A DNA stretch of 64,000 bases from Capnocytophaga haemolytica (GCF_001553545.1 NZ_CP014227.1:2276501-2340500); one strand, 5' to 3'; numbered from the stretch's first letter, positions 9,445-19,117 are shown. The notes: a model not told the origin generated them from the letters alone. A program made the numbers and translations.

Positions 9445-10791
9445 ATGAAAAAGTATTTTCTTATGTGCTTCGTCGCAGCTGCCGCTATGGTAGGCTGTAG
9501 CACCGAAGCGGACGACGGTGTGGGCTTGAAGCCCAGTGGAAACAGTGAAAGCAACTTCTATTTCCGCAATGGCGCCAGACACACTATTACCATCGAAGAA
9601 AGACAGAGCAGAGAGGTTACTATTGAAAACATCTCTGATAACTTCGAGGCTAAAGAAGATGCCAACGGCGGCATCACTGCAGTAAAGGCTACCCAGCCTA
9701 CACGTTTGATCATCAACGCTTACAGAGAGGGCACTTACCCCATCACCCTTACCGATGGCGCAAACACTGCCCAGCTGATTGTAAACGTTACCCCTCGCGA
9801 CACAGGCTGGCACAACGGCGTTTATACCATTAAGGATATCGACGGCGACCTTACTGAGGAGAACTCAACAGGCTACGTAGAGTTCGAAACCGAACAAGGC
9901 TTTACCTCTTATGACTATAAGAGCATACAACCGCAATCGGCACAGGATAGAATTTCTGTAAGTGTTTCAGGGGGTATGGTGCGCGTTACTGCCCAAAACC
10001 ACTACGATGAGGGCACACCTATCACCTTTACCCTTAAGAACGATGATGGCGAAACCCGTACCGTAAAAGTAGAACGCGTTACGAAGTTCTGGGCTGTAAG
10101 TCAATATAGTCAGCCAGGTGATATGGTATATGGATTATCTAACCCTAAGTATATCACACAAAACAGCTTTGACAAGCGTGCTACCCCTCCTAAGATGCCT
10201 TGGAAAGCAAAATATCTAAGAGGTTACTATGGTACTGGTAACCCTAATACAAGTAGTGATGTTGAATATGATATTGCAGGCAATAAAAAAATCACAAAAG
10301 TGGATTTAAACAATGTAGAAGTGATTATGCAAAATTATTCATGGAGTAGTGATGGTGGTCGTTACAGTAGAGGTTATGGTTTTTGGGACTGTACCAATCT
10401 AAAAGAAGTGATTGCTAAAAACCTAAAAAGAATTGAATCTGTGAGTGCCTTTGGTAATACCAAATTAACGAAATTAGAGTTGCCAGCAATTGTAAATATC
10501 CCTCAAAGTACTTTCTATGGTTCACCAATAACCGTGCTTTCTTTGGGTAAAAACTTAGTTAGCCTTAGTCCAGGTGCGCTTGATGGTATGAATGGCTTGC
10601 AAGAGCTACGCTTAGCGGTGGTCAACCCAAGCCAGCTTACATATTTCTACGAGGCAGGAAGTACTAATGGTGGTTTCTTATCATCACCTACAAGTGCAAG
10701 GCTATTGGTGCCAAGTGCTGCCCTTGCTGAGTACAACTCACGCTACCCTTGGCTTAACAAAACCTTTAAAGGAGGCGTACAAGGGTTCTAA
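9445..10791 (+). CDS. BspA-like leucine-rich repeat lipoprotein
   Basis: Surface or periplasmic lipoprotein of 448 residues. A lipoprotein signal peptide ends in the lipobox AMVGC (lipidated Cys18). Residues about 30-220 form two or three Ig-like beta domains (blocks rich in TITIEE and VKVERV). From about 285 to the end run irregular LRR_5 (BspA-type) repeats: CTNLKEVIAKNLKRIESV, NTKLTKLELPAIVNIP, SPITVLSLGKNLVSL, MNGLQELRL. The last part (LLVPSAALAEYNSRYPWLN) is the usual BspA ending. In Bacteroidota such proteins often bind host or microbial surfaces; that is family knowledge and not shown here. The 3' half is visibly more AT-rich than the 5' half, hinting at module exchange. Confidence 0.85.
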   Translation: MKKYFLMCFVAAAAMVGCSTEADDGVGLKPSGNSESNFYFRNGARHTITIEERQSREVTIENISDNFEAKEDANGGITAVKATQPTRLIINAYREGTYPITLTDGANTAQLIVNVTPRDTGWHNGVYTIKDIDGDLTEENSTGYVEFETEQGFTSYDYKSIQPQSAQDRISVSVSGGMVRVTAQNHYDEGTPITFTLKNDDGETRTVKVERVTKFWAVSQYSQPGDMVYGLSNPKYITQNSFDKRATPPKMPWKAKYLRGYYGTGNPNTSSDVEYDIAGNKKITKVDLNNVEVIMQNYSWSSDGGRYSRGYGFWDCTNLKEVIAKNLKRIESVSAFGNTKLTKLELPAIVNIPQSTFYGSPITVLSLGKNLVSLSPGALDGMNGLQELRLAVVNPSQLTYFYEAGSTNGGFLSSPTSARLLVPSAALAEYNSRYPWLNKTFKGGVQGF

Positions 10792-10967
10792 TAATGTATA
10801 ATGGACAATGAATAATGTATAATTTATTATGTACACTCATTGTTGTATACTATGCACTATTCATTGTACATTATATAAAAAATATTAACACGCTTTGGGG
10901 TTTTAGCTTTTAGATAGCTTCAATCACTGCCTAAAAGCTAAAAGCTCGAAGCTCAAAGCTAAAAAAG
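10792..10967. repeat. Quasi-palindromic intergenic repeats
   Basis: 10792-10877 is made of variants of TAATGTATAATGGACAATGAA and their complements. 10901-10913 (TTTTAGCTTTTAG) is perfectly complementary to 10931-10943, forming a 13-bp stem with a 17-nt loop. It may act as a terminator or processing site between the two genes. Confidence 0.6.
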
Positions 10968-12044
10968 ATGAATAAAATAAAAATATATATTGTAGCCCTT
11001 GTGGCAACACTAAGTGCAGGCGTTGCCTCTGCACAGGATAATTACCGCCCTTGGCTCATAGGGGCAGGCGTGAGTACGCTCGATATGCGCGTACCCGATG
11101 GTTTTGGCGACCAGCTTAAAGACTGGTTCGGCTACCCTGATATGAACGTAGGTTTCCGTCTTTCGGCAGCGCGCTACCTCAAAAAGGGCTTTACTGCTGA
11201 GCTATCATTTGACTACACCAGCGTAAAGCGCGACGAGAACTTCTTCCCCGACCAAGCCGATGCTACCCGTCTTACCGATGCGAAAAGCGCTTGGGGGGTA
11301 GACCTCCGCGGGCGTTACCACGTAAACCGCCTTTGGGAAGGGCTCAACTGGCTCGACCCTTACCCACAAGTGGGCGTAGGGGTGTCGTCTATCGACAGCC
11401 AGAGCAAGTTTAAAATCGTAGCTGGGATAGGCTCTAACTTCTGGTTTACCGATGTGGTAGGTGCCAACGTGCAAACCGCTTACAAGATTGGCGGCGGCAT
11501 AGGCAACGATTACTTCCAATGGAGTGCAGGCGTAGTGGTAAAGCTGCCTGTAAAAGGGCTTGAAAACCCTATTGTCGACCACGTAGAGCGCACCAAAGTG
11601 CCTAAGGAAAAGAAACATCGTAAAGGGGTGTCAAAAGCTACGAACATCACCCGCGTAGAAACCCCTGAAGAGCGTGCCGCACGTACCGAGCGCGTAACCA
11701 AGGAAATCAACCTCTACGCAAAGACCATCCTCTTCGACCTCGACAAGTCGATAGTAAAGCCACAAGCAGAGTTTATCTTGGACAACATCGCCAAGATTAT
11801 GAACGAAAACCCTGACTTTAACTTTACCGTTGATGGGCACACCGACAACACAGGTACGCCTGAGCACAACCTGAAGCTCTCGCAAGAGCGTGCAGATGCT
11901 ATCAAGAAGTATTTGCAAAACCACGGTGTTGCTAAAAAACGCTTAGAGGCACACGGCTACGGGCAAACACGTCCATTGGAAAGCAACAACACCGACCGCG
12001 GTCGCGAAATCAACCGCCGTGTTGAAATCAATGTGGTGAACTAA
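10968..12044 (+). CDS. OmpA-family outer membrane protein
   Basis: Signal peptide about 1-22 (cleavage after ASAQ), then a beta-barrel-like domain (about 23-200, with alternating aromatic strands such as FTAELSFDYTSV). A basic linker (ERTKVPKEKKHRKG) follows, and then a C-terminal peptidoglycan-binding OmpA domain (about 245-358). The OmpA domain shows ILFDLDKSIVKP, VDGHTDNTG, NLKLSQERADAIKKYL and the basic end RGREINRRVEI, all family hallmarks including the Asp and Arg that hold diaminopimelate. It would anchor the outer membrane to the wall. 358 residues is normal. Followed by a strong terminator. Confidence 0.93.
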   Translation: MNKIKIYIVALVATLSAGVASAQDNYRPWLIGAGVSTLDMRVPDGFGDQLKDWFGYPDMNVGFRLSAARYLKKGFTAELSFDYTSVKRDENFFPDQADATRLTDAKSAWGVDLRGRYHVNRLWEGLNWLDPYPQVGVGVSSIDSQSKFKIVAGIGSNFWFTDVVGANVQTAYKIGGGIGNDYFQWSAGVVVKLPVKGLENPIVDHVERTKVPKEKKHRKGVSKATNITRVETPEERAARTERVTKEINLYAKTILFDLDKSIVKPQAEFILDNIAKIMNENPDFNFTVDGHTDNTGTPEHNLKLSQERADAIKKYLQNHGVAKKRLEAHGYGQTRPLESNNTDRGREINRRVEINVVN

Positions 12045-12053
12045 ATAGCTCAC

Positions 12054-12168
12054 ATACTGTCGTCTGACTAAGGGGTACAGCGCCCAACCGACAGTATATA
12101 GATATCATTAAGAAAGCTGTCTAAAAAGTAAGTAATAATACTACTACTTTTTAGGCAGCTTTTTATAT
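12054..12168 (+). terminator. Terminator after the OmpA gene
   Basis: Two hairpins. ATACTGTCG (12054-12062) pairs with CGACAGTAT (12089-12097). Then a 16-bp stem with one G-T pair (12115-12130 with 12145-12160) is followed by a T-run. It also faces the end of the convergent ClC gene. Confidence 0.85.
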
Positions 12169-12214
12169 ATGCTACTTTCTCAAAAAGTGGTATGGATGTT
12201 TTGCTCTCTACAAC

Positions 12215-14014
12215 CTATTGTGTAAAGAAAATCAACTTACGGCGGTAGATGCTTAGCAGTTTTGATTTGGAGATAAAGCCACAATAGATACCGTCTTTCA
12301 CCACAGGCAGGTTCCAAGCACCTGTCTGTTGGAATTTGTCCATCACAGTGCTCATCTTATCCTTGCCATACTGCACTACTGCTGGCGGCTTCTGCATTAG
12401 CTCCAAAGCGGGAATCTTGTCGTAGTAGTCCGTTTCAAAAATTAAGTGGCGAATGTTGTCCAAGAGGATAATCCCCTCTAAACGATGTGTTTCCCTATCT
12501 AATACGGGGTAAATATTGCGTGAAGAATTGCGCACTACCTCGTAAACCACTTCCCTGAGCTTCATATCGGTATATACAGGCACAAAATTGTGCTCTACCA
12601 CATCCTTAAAGTCCATCAAAGTGAGTATCGATTGGTCTTTATTCTGTGAAATGAGTTCGCCACGCCTGCCGAGTTCAGTGGTGTAGATGGAAAATTGGTT
12701 AAAATAGCGCGCTACTGAGTACGACACCGCCGCGGTGAGCATCGCAGGCACCAATAGCGAGTAGCCCCCCGTAACCTCAGCGATGAGAAATACTGCTGTA
12801 AGGGGCGCATGTAACACCCCCGCCATCAGCGCTGTCATTCCTACCAAAGTGAAGTTAGGCAAAGCAGCCTTATAACCAAGTATAGGGGACTCGTTGATAA
12901 TCCGTGCAAAGCAGTTACCCATCACACCTCCCATAAACAGCATTGGCGAGAAAATACCCCCTACGCCGCCTGCACTGAGCGTTACCGTTGTGGCGATGAC
13001 CTTCACAAAGGAGAGAAAAGCCAACAGTGCGATGATCACCCACGGATTGCTCAAGTCCCAAGCAAAAACCTCAGAAGTCAGTGAGCGTTCTGGGTGCCCT
13101 TCCTTGAGGTTATTGATGATCTCGTGCCCTTCACCGTAAAGCGGTGGCATCACAAAGATGAGCAGCCCCAACACTGCCCCACCGATCAGGATACGCTTCC
13201 ACGGGGTTCCTAATTTATTAAAAAAGCGATTGATATGCTCATTGACGAACATAAAGTAAGCCGACATCAGTCCGCCCACTACGCCCAAAGCGATGTAAAA
13301 CGGAATACCTTGTAAGGAGAATGCCCGCGTGATCTGCATTGGGATAAGCACCTCACTGCCGAAAAAGAAATAGGAGGTGAAAATGCCACAGAGCGACGAA
13401 ATGAGCAAGGGCAGCAGTGAGGAGAGCGTCAGGTCGAGCCCAAAGACCTCAATAGCAAACAAGATAGCAGCAATGGGGATCTTAAAAATAGCCGCCAATG
13501 CCCCTGCACAAGCACACGCCAACAGCAACATACGGTTGCTCTGGTTGATGTGAAAAAACCGACTGAGGTTAGAGCTAATGCCCGCACCTGTTACCACCAT
13601 CGGACCTTCCAAACCCACCGAACCTCCAAAGCCGATAGTGATAGGTGCCGTGATAAGGCTCGCATAGGATTGATAACGCTTCATTATCCCCTTTTGATGC
13701 GCCACTGCGTAGAGTATCGAAGGGATACCCTGATTGACGTCCTTGCGGATCACATAACGCTTGAGGATATACACCAGCGTAAAACCTATCACGGGTAGCA
13801 CAAAATAAAACCCATAAGTGATTTGCTGGGCTAAGTTCTGGTCGAGCACCCATTGGATAAAGTGCGTAAAGGAGCGCATCACCAATGCCGCCAAGCCTGA
13901 GGCTATACCGAGCACTCCACTGAGGATAAGGATAAAATTGCGCTCTGAGATATGCTTTACCCGCCATATCAGCAGTCGTTTTAAGAATGGATGTTGATGT
14001 GTATCTGTTGTCAT
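12215..14014 (-). CDS. ClC-family chloride channel/transporter with CBS domains
   Basis: Integral membrane anion channel or exchanger with about ten to twelve membrane helices (to about residue 445) and two C-terminal CBS domains (about 455-590) that usually sense nucleotides. The selectivity-filter motifs are present: GFGGSVGLEGP, whose Glu is the gating glutamate, and GGVGGIFSPM. In the FAIEVFGLD segment the residue matching the internal proton glutamate (E203 of E. coli ClC-ec1, IIEEM) is Val, as in ClC channels. So it may act as a channel and not a proton-coupled exchanger; this is inference from an alignment by eye. 599 residues is normal for a CBS-bearing ClC. Confidence 0.92.
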   Translation of the reverse strand: MTTDTHQHPFLKRLLIWRVKHISERNFILILSGVLGIASGLAALVMRSFTHFIQWVLDQNLAQQITYGFYFVLPVIGFTLVYILKRYVIRKDVNQGIPSILYAVAHQKGIMKRYQSYASLITAPITIGFGGSVGLEGPMVVTGAGISSNLSRFFHINQSNRMLLLACACAGALAAIFKIPIAAILFAIEVFGLDLTLSSLLPLLISSLCGIFTSYFFFGSEVLIPMQITRAFSLQGIPFYIALGVVGGLMSAYFMFVNEHINRFFNKLGTPWKRILIGGAVLGLLIFVMPPLYGEGHEIINNLKEGHPERSLTSEVFAWDLSNPWVIIALLAFLSFVKVIATTVTLSAGGVGGIFSPMLFMGGVMGNCFARIINESPILGYKAALPNFTLVGMTALMAGVLHAPLTAVFLIAEVTGGYSLLVPAMLTAAVSYSVARYFNQFSIYTTELGRRGELISQNKDQSILTLMDFKDVVEHNFVPVYTDMKLREVVYEVVRNSSRNIYPVLDRETHRLEGIILLDNIRHLIFETDYYDKIPALELMQKPPAVVQYGKDKMSTVMDKFQQTGAWNLPVVKDGIYCGFISKSKLLSIYRRKLIFFTQ

Positions 14015-14033
14015 TGCTTTATAAAAGTGGCTG

Positions 14034-14041
14034 CAAAGGTA
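14034..14041 (-). promoter_or_regulatory. -7 box of the ClC gene
   Basis: Minus-strand TACCTTTG, perfect TAnnTTTG, 20 bases upstream of the ATG. Confidence 0.6.
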
Positions 14042-14155
14042 CGAATTATTCTGTTTATAGCGGTTTTTATTTGAAAAGTTTTAGGTATTTTTCCGGAGAA
14101 ATGGCGGGTGTGTCCGCCTTCCGAGATACTCGGAGTGTAATTTTATTAAAAATCC

Positions 14156-14186
14156 TTGCACAGTATATTTTTTATGGCTATCTTTG
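14156..14186 (+). promoter_or_regulatory. Promoter of the large toxin-like gene; decides its start
   Basis: TTG (14156-14158), 20-bp spacer, TATCTTTG (14179-14186). This lies over the upstream in-frame ATG codons (14156 and 14174). Transcription would start near 14193, so the ATG at 14213 is the real start. Confidence 0.75.
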
Positions 14187-14212
14187 CCGTCAGAAAACCA
14201 ACTGAGATAGCG

Positions 14213-17200
14213 ATGTCTTCACTCAAACAATTTGTAAGTACCTTACTGCTCTTTTGCAGCCTGCTCTCCTACGGACAGCAATACCCCGTAGAGGTGCACG
14301 TAGCTGCCACGCCCCCCTATGAACAGTCGCTGCGCGCCTATTGGAGTAGCCCCGAGCGCAAAATACAAGTGCATCTGCTGCTGAAGGATCTCCATTCTGC
14401 CACTCAGCAAATCGCCCTGCGCTTCTCTCTGGAGAATATGCAAGGAGGCATCATCGCTCAGACCTCAGACTACGCCCTCCCCTACTTAGAAACCCTCTCC
14501 CCCAGCCAGCGCATCACCCTTGATAATCAGCAGTTCCGACAGCTATTCGCCTTTGAGAACCTCACAGGCATCACTCAGCCTTTCTACGACAACCTCCTGC
14601 CCGAAGGCGGCTATTTCCTGTGTTTTAGGGCGTTCAACCCCGTCACTCAAATGCCTGTGTCCAACAAAGGGCGCGCCTACATACAGATACGACGCTTCTC
14701 CCCGCCTCTGCTCACCCTGCCTCATCGCGGCGAAGTGCTCAGCAAGCTAAGTGACTTTCAGCAACTACCCTTCCAGTGGACACCTCGTGACCCTGTGCCT
14801 TTCACACGCTACGAGTTTACCCTCAAAGAGGTCTGGGACTTATCCCTCAGCGCCGAAGAGGCTTTCCTCTCTGGGAGACTCATACACCAAGAGGAGACCT
14901 CAGCCACCTCACTGCTCTACGGTGTTGATAAGCCGCTACTGACTGATAACAAGCGCTATGTGTGGCGCGTACGGGCGTTTACCGACAACCCCAATGCTGC
15001 AATGGATACGCCTTCGTACTTTAAGAATGGGGGCACTTCTGAGGTGTTTTACTTCGACTATATCAGCCAGTGTCAGCCGCCGCAGATGCTCAGCGCTAAG
15101 GCTCAGAGCCACTCCGCCAACGTGCAATGGATAGGCAGCCTGCCCATAGGCACTGAGGGCAGCTACAAAGTGATGTACCGTGAGAAAGGCAAAACGTGGC
15201 ACTCGCAACTCGCCTCGCAGCCCTCCACCACCTTGGTAGGGCTGAAGGATGGCAAGAGGTATATCTACAAAGTGGGGGTGCCTTGTAACTTGCAAGGTGG
15301 CAATGTTGGAGTTTTTGGTGGGCAGGCGTATGCTTTTAGTCCTGAACAGGAGTTTAATACCCCGCAAAAGACTGACAAAGAGGGCAATGTACAGTGCGGC
15401 ACTAAGCCGACGATACGCATCACCAACCGCGAGCCGCTACAAGACCCTCTCGCTCCTAACGACACTTTTATTGCAGGGGATTTCCCTGTGACTGTACTTG
15501 AAGCTCAAGGGGGTGGGGGTACTTACTCGGGCAAGGGTATCGTGGAGATCCCCTACCTAGCAAACTCGAAGGTGCTGGTGACCTTTAGCAACATCAAACT
15601 CAACACCAATAGGCAGCTCATCGACGGGATGCTGGTAACTACTTATGATAAGACGGAGAAAAACGTTAACTTCCTACAAGAAGGTGTAGGCGAACTCTTT
15701 GGTGATAGAGGTATCAAAGGACACAAAGTGCCTTTTGAGATTGACCATATTAAGGTTGATAATTCTACCCAACCACCGAGAATCACCATCATTGGTAAAA
15801 CAGACCCCGCAACAGGCAATGCCCCTACAATGGAGCTACCCACAGGGCGTGACTACCAAATCGTCGACAGTGCAGGAAAGGTTTACTCTGTGGATGAAGG
15901 GGGAAATACTACCGATATCGGCAAACTAAGTTCCACTAAGTTAGCACATAAGCCTACTTATAAAGCCTCTACAGGCAAAGACGGTACACCTACACAGGTT
16001 GTCAGTGATAACTTTACTGTTCGCTGGGATTTTGAAGGTTCTAATTATGCTTATGACACTCGTGGCGAAGTGCCTTACAAAGCCTTGGTAAAGGATAAAG
16101 ACGAGCACTTTAACGTGCTTATCTCTCAGAAAGATACGACTGCCTACCGCTTTGTATTCCGCAATGAAAAAGGGGTAGAGATCCCTTCAAAAGAGCTTGA
16201 AAAGGGAAAGTTTGAACTCAGCTGTAAAGGGCTTTACGACTTCGCCGACGAGCCGCTATGGGTGGTAGCTGTCCCTAAGAAAGGTGGCAAAGATGCTCAA
16301 GGGGAAGTCATCAGTCAGTGTGTATTAGTGCATCTGGCTGAAAAAGAGGTCAATGTGGTGTTGGTGCCTACCTCAAAGAGCGTTCGCATCACTGACGCTG
16401 CCCTTAAAGAGGTGAGTGCCATCTACCAGCGGGTAGGAGTGCAACTGCATTTTAGCGAGGAGGCTGTATTTGACATCTCTAAGTTCTTGCAAGATGGTAA
16501 GTTACCAACAGAAAATAAGCTGGGTGACCTCTCAACTTACAGTCCTGAGCAGAATGCTATCATCAGTGAGTTTAAGCAAAGCCATAGTGTAAAGAGTGAT
16601 GCTTATTACCTCTTTATCACCGACAGCGGCAGTAGCACAGGGCAAGGGGGCTATATGCGGCTTAATGGTCAGTTTGGGTTTGTCTATGGGCTCAACCCCA
16701 AAGTGCTCGCCCACGAACTGGGACACGGCGCCTTCCAGCTCGAGCACCCCAAAGCCTCCGACCTGCTGATGAGCGCCAGTGGCGAGGGCACTGCCTTCGC
16801 ATACGAGCAATGGAAGCAAATCAACGACCCTAAAGTAAAACTGTATGCTTTTCAAGGACAAGGGGAAGGAGAGTATAATGCAAATGCACATTTAGGATTG
16901 ACTCCTGATGGTGTTATTTTTGATACATTCTTTTTAAATGGCAAAAAAATAAACACTACTATTGAAGTTGCACCAGATAAATATACTATACAAAAGATTA
17001 GTTATCAGGGGTATCAATATTATTGGGATAGACAATCTAAAGCTTTTGTGGGCATAGGAGGCATAGAAGGAGCAATAAAAGTAAAGAGAGAAGCTAAAAA
17101 TATCAATAATAAAGTAAATATTTATCGCAGTCGTAAAGATGGGTGTACTTATGATTATTTGACGATTCCTTGGGAAACGAAAGATGAGCAATCAACAAAT

Positions 17201-19111
17201 ATTGTTCAAACCATAGAGAAATACATAGCTCAATACAATGAAAGCTATTGGAGAATCGCACCGTATACAGTTCGAGATGCTTCTTGTGGAAAGGAATTTT
17301 TCACTCATTTACGAGAGAGAGATTTGCAAGAATGTAGTACTACTGAAATAAATGAAGGAAGAAAAATATTGCAAGGACTTTTAGCGGAAGCTAATCCTGA
17401 AAGGGTAACCTCAATAGTAAACAGTTATTGTATGGCTGCTATATCAGGGTTAACCTATGGCGAAATAGAAAAATTATTTGATATTATAGCCAGTCAGGAA
17501 AGAATTACAGAACATTCGGAAGTAGCGTTGCTCCGTTTGATGTCTGGAATTAAGACGACAGATTACAAGCGTTTTTATGCCCATTTAGAAGCCAAAGGCA
17601 ATAAACTATTGAAACATCTTATAGAGGAAATAGATGATGCCTCTGTTAATTTCTTGACCGATAAGAAGAATTATACTAACTTTATAGGAGCTTTGGTGTG
17701 GATGTTTAACCATAATCCAGCTTCTATTGAAGATAGGTGGGGTAAAAATGAAGAAGATTTTGCCAAAAGAACACTTAACTTAAATCCTATTAGTTATAGT
17801 GAATATTCCTCTTTTATGTATTCCTCCTCCACATCAAAGAAAAATGAAGGAGAGTACGTTAGTGCTACAGGAAATATAAAACTTTACGATGTTTATACGA
17901 TTAAATCTTCTAAAACAGTTCTTGTAAAAGGAGATGTTCCAATAGATGTAGTCGAACAAAGAGAACCTATTGCTGAAGTTTCTCCATTAACGCCACTTAT
18001 TATCGTTCCTGATAAGGATAAATTACCTTTGTTGCAAACAGCATTGGAAGGGAATAATTTAGGGAATGAAGTATATATAGTACCTGCTATTTTCTTAAAG
18101 TATAGCAAGGATAAAATAAGGAATGACTATATAGAAAAAGGTGTTATTACCACCTTAGATGTAGCAACAATAGCGCTTAGTGGAGGAACCGCTTTGGCTA
18201 CAAAAGTGCATTGGGTACGTCGTGCTTGGGCATTGGTGGAAGTAGTAGGAGCTGTGGGAAATATTGTTGTAAACACACAAGATATAGACCCTAATAGTCT
18301 TTTAGGACAGGTTGTAAACAGTTACAACTTGGCAATGGGAGTTATAGGGATAAAGAATCTTGGACAAGCAGGCTATAAGTTTGCTAAGAACCTACCACAA
18401 GCTACAAAAAATCTTCTACAGAAGAATGGGAATTTGAGAAGTTTGTTAGTAGAAAAATATCTATCTTATAGGATAGCTATTACTAAACTTAAAAACTCTG
18501 ATGAATGGGTAAAACTTTCTTCTGATGTACGAAAAGAAATTGTACAACAAGAGAAAGTCTTTATTGAATTTGCTAATGCTAAGAATATACCTAATGACCA
18601 ATGGGGTATTAAGGGTGTTTTTATTAATGGAAAAACAAGCGAGGATATATTGAGTATTCCTAAAGGACAAAGACCTGCCCCAAGTACTTATCTAAGTTCA
18701 GGTTATATCCAACAACACTTAGCAAAGTTTGAAAAAGAAGGTATTGTTTCTAGAATTGTAACAAAAAAGAGTTATGAAACTTTTGGAATAGGTAAGCCAG
18801 ATATAGGAAAAACAGAATTTGTAAGTACAAAAGGAGAAATAGATGATATAATAAGAAAATCTAATGGGAATATAAAATTAATAGCAGAAGAGTTAGGAAT
18901 TCCGCCAACTCAACTACAAGAAGGAGGATTAGTAAGAATTGATTTTAAAATTTCTGATAGATATAAAGTAGAAGTTCCAAGTGGAAATGAATTTGGAACT
19001 AATGATTTATGGTTGCCAGGAGGAAAGTTACCCAATGGAAAATTAGAAGCTATTATTAAAACAGAAGGAATGGTGAAAGATATTGATTATACTATAAAAG
19101 ATATATATTAA
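14213..19111 (+). CDS. Giant secreted polymorphic-toxin-like protein with internal metallopeptidase motif
   Basis: 1632 residues from the chosen ATG, where a clean Sec signal peptide begins (MSSLKQFVSTLLLFCSLLSY, cleavage after GQ). Parts in order: N-terminal beta-rich domains; an FN3-like domain about 287-385; further beta domains; a zincin-like region about 710-870 with HELGHGAFQLEH (His834, Glu835, His838, then Glu and His) and a Met-turn-like LLMSAS (Met853). After about residue 876 the DNA turns sharply AT-rich. Hydrophobic stretches lie near 1313-1350, and a compact C-terminal module from about 1491 (GIGKPDIGKTEF, VPSGNEFGTNDLW). The layout, export signal, probable releasing peptidase and exchangeable tail followed by a tiny gene, is that of polymorphic toxins. 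The toxic activity is not identified. No T9SS sorting domain is seen. Confidence 0.75.
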   Translation: MSSLKQFVSTLLLFCSLLSYGQQYPVEVHVAATPPYEQSLRAYWSSPERKIQVHLLLKDLHSATQQIALRFSLENMQGGIIAQTSDYALPYLETLSPSQRITLDNQQFRQLFAFENLTGITQPFYDNLLPEGGYFLCFRAFNPVTQMPVSNKGRAYIQIRRFSPPLLTLPHRGEVLSKLSDFQQLPFQWTPRDPVPFTRYEFTLKEVWDLSLSAEEAFLSGRLIHQEETSATSLLYGVDKPLLTDNKRYVWRVRAFTDNPNAAMDTPSYFKNGGTSEVFYFDYISQCQPPQMLSAKAQSHSANVQWIGSLPIGTEGSYKVMYREKGKTWHSQLASQPSTTLVGLKDGKRYIYKVGVPCNLQGGNVGVFGGQAYAFSPEQEFNTPQKTDKEGNVQCGTKPTIRITNREPLQDPLAPNDTFIAGDFPVTVLEAQGGGGTYSGKGIVEIPYLANSKVLVTFSNIKLNTNRQLIDGMLVTTYDKTEKNVNFLQEGVGELFGDRGIKGHKVPFEIDHIKVDNSTQPPRITIIGKTDPATGNAPTMELPTGRDYQIVDSAGKVYSVDEGGNTTDIGKLSSTKLAHKPTYKASTGKDGTPTQVVSDNFTVRWDFEGSNYAYDTRGEVPYKALVKDKDEHFNVLISQKDTTAYRFVFRNEKGVEIPSKELEKGKFELSCKGLYDFADEPLWVVAVPKKGGKDAQGEVISQCVLVHLAEKEVNVVLVPTSKSVRITDAALKEVSAIYQRVGVQLHFSEEAVFDISKFLQDGKLPTENKLGDLSTYSPEQNAIISEFKQSHSVKSDAYYLFITDSGSSTGQGGYMRLNGQFGFVYGLNPKVLAHELGHGAFQLEHPKASDLLMSASGEGTAFAYEQWKQINDPKVKLYAFQGQGEGEYNANAHLGLTPDGVIFDTFFLNGKKINTTIEVAPDKYTIQKISYQGYQYYWDRQSKAFVGIGGIEGAIKVKREAKNINNKVNIYRSRKDGCTYDYLTIPWETKDEQSTNIVQTIEKYIAQYNESYWRIAPYTVRDASCGKEFFTHLRERDLQECSTTEINEGRKILQGLLAEANPERVTSIVNSYCMAAISGLTYGEIEKLFDIIASQERITEHSEVALLRLMSGIKTTDYKRFYAHLEAKGNKLLKHLIEEIDDASVNFLTDKKNYTNFIGALVWMFNHNPASIEDRWGKNEEDFAKRTLNLNPISYSEYSSFMYSSSTSKKNEGEYVSATGNIKLYDVYTIKSSKTVLVKGDVPIDVVEQREPIAEVSPLTPLIIVPDKDKLPLLQTALEGNNLGNEVYIVPAIFLKYSKDKIRNDYIEKGVITTLDVATIALSGGTALATKVHWVRRAWALVEVVGAVGNIVVNTQDIDPNSLLGQVVNSYNLAMGVIGIKNLGQAGYKFAKNLPQATKNLLQKNGNLRSLLVEKYLSYRIAITKLKNSDEWVKLSSDVRKEIVQQEKVFIEFANAKNIPNDQWGIKGVFINGKTSEDILSIPKGQRPAPSTYLSSGYIQQHLAKFEKEGIVSRIVTKKSYETFGIGKPDIGKTEFVSTKGEIDDIIRKSNGNIKLIAEELGIPPTQLQEGGLVRIDFKISDRYKVEVPSGNEFGTNDLWLPGGKLPNGKLEAIIKTEGMVKDIDYTIKDIY
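16840..19111 (+). other. AT-rich exchanged 3' segment of the toxin-like gene
   Basis: Base and codon use change abruptly about 70 bases after the Met-turn codons. G/C-ending codons give way to A/T-ending ones, and the low-GC character persists through all cassettes to about 23900. This fits a 3' end acquired or replaced by recombination with the 5' part kept. Confidence 0.65.
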
Positions 19112-19117
19112 AACATT

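Noticed and set aside
16712..16750. Classic metzincin HExxHxxGxxH
   Set aside because: The third His is one residue too far and the Gly is missing, so only a zincin-like motif is claimed.
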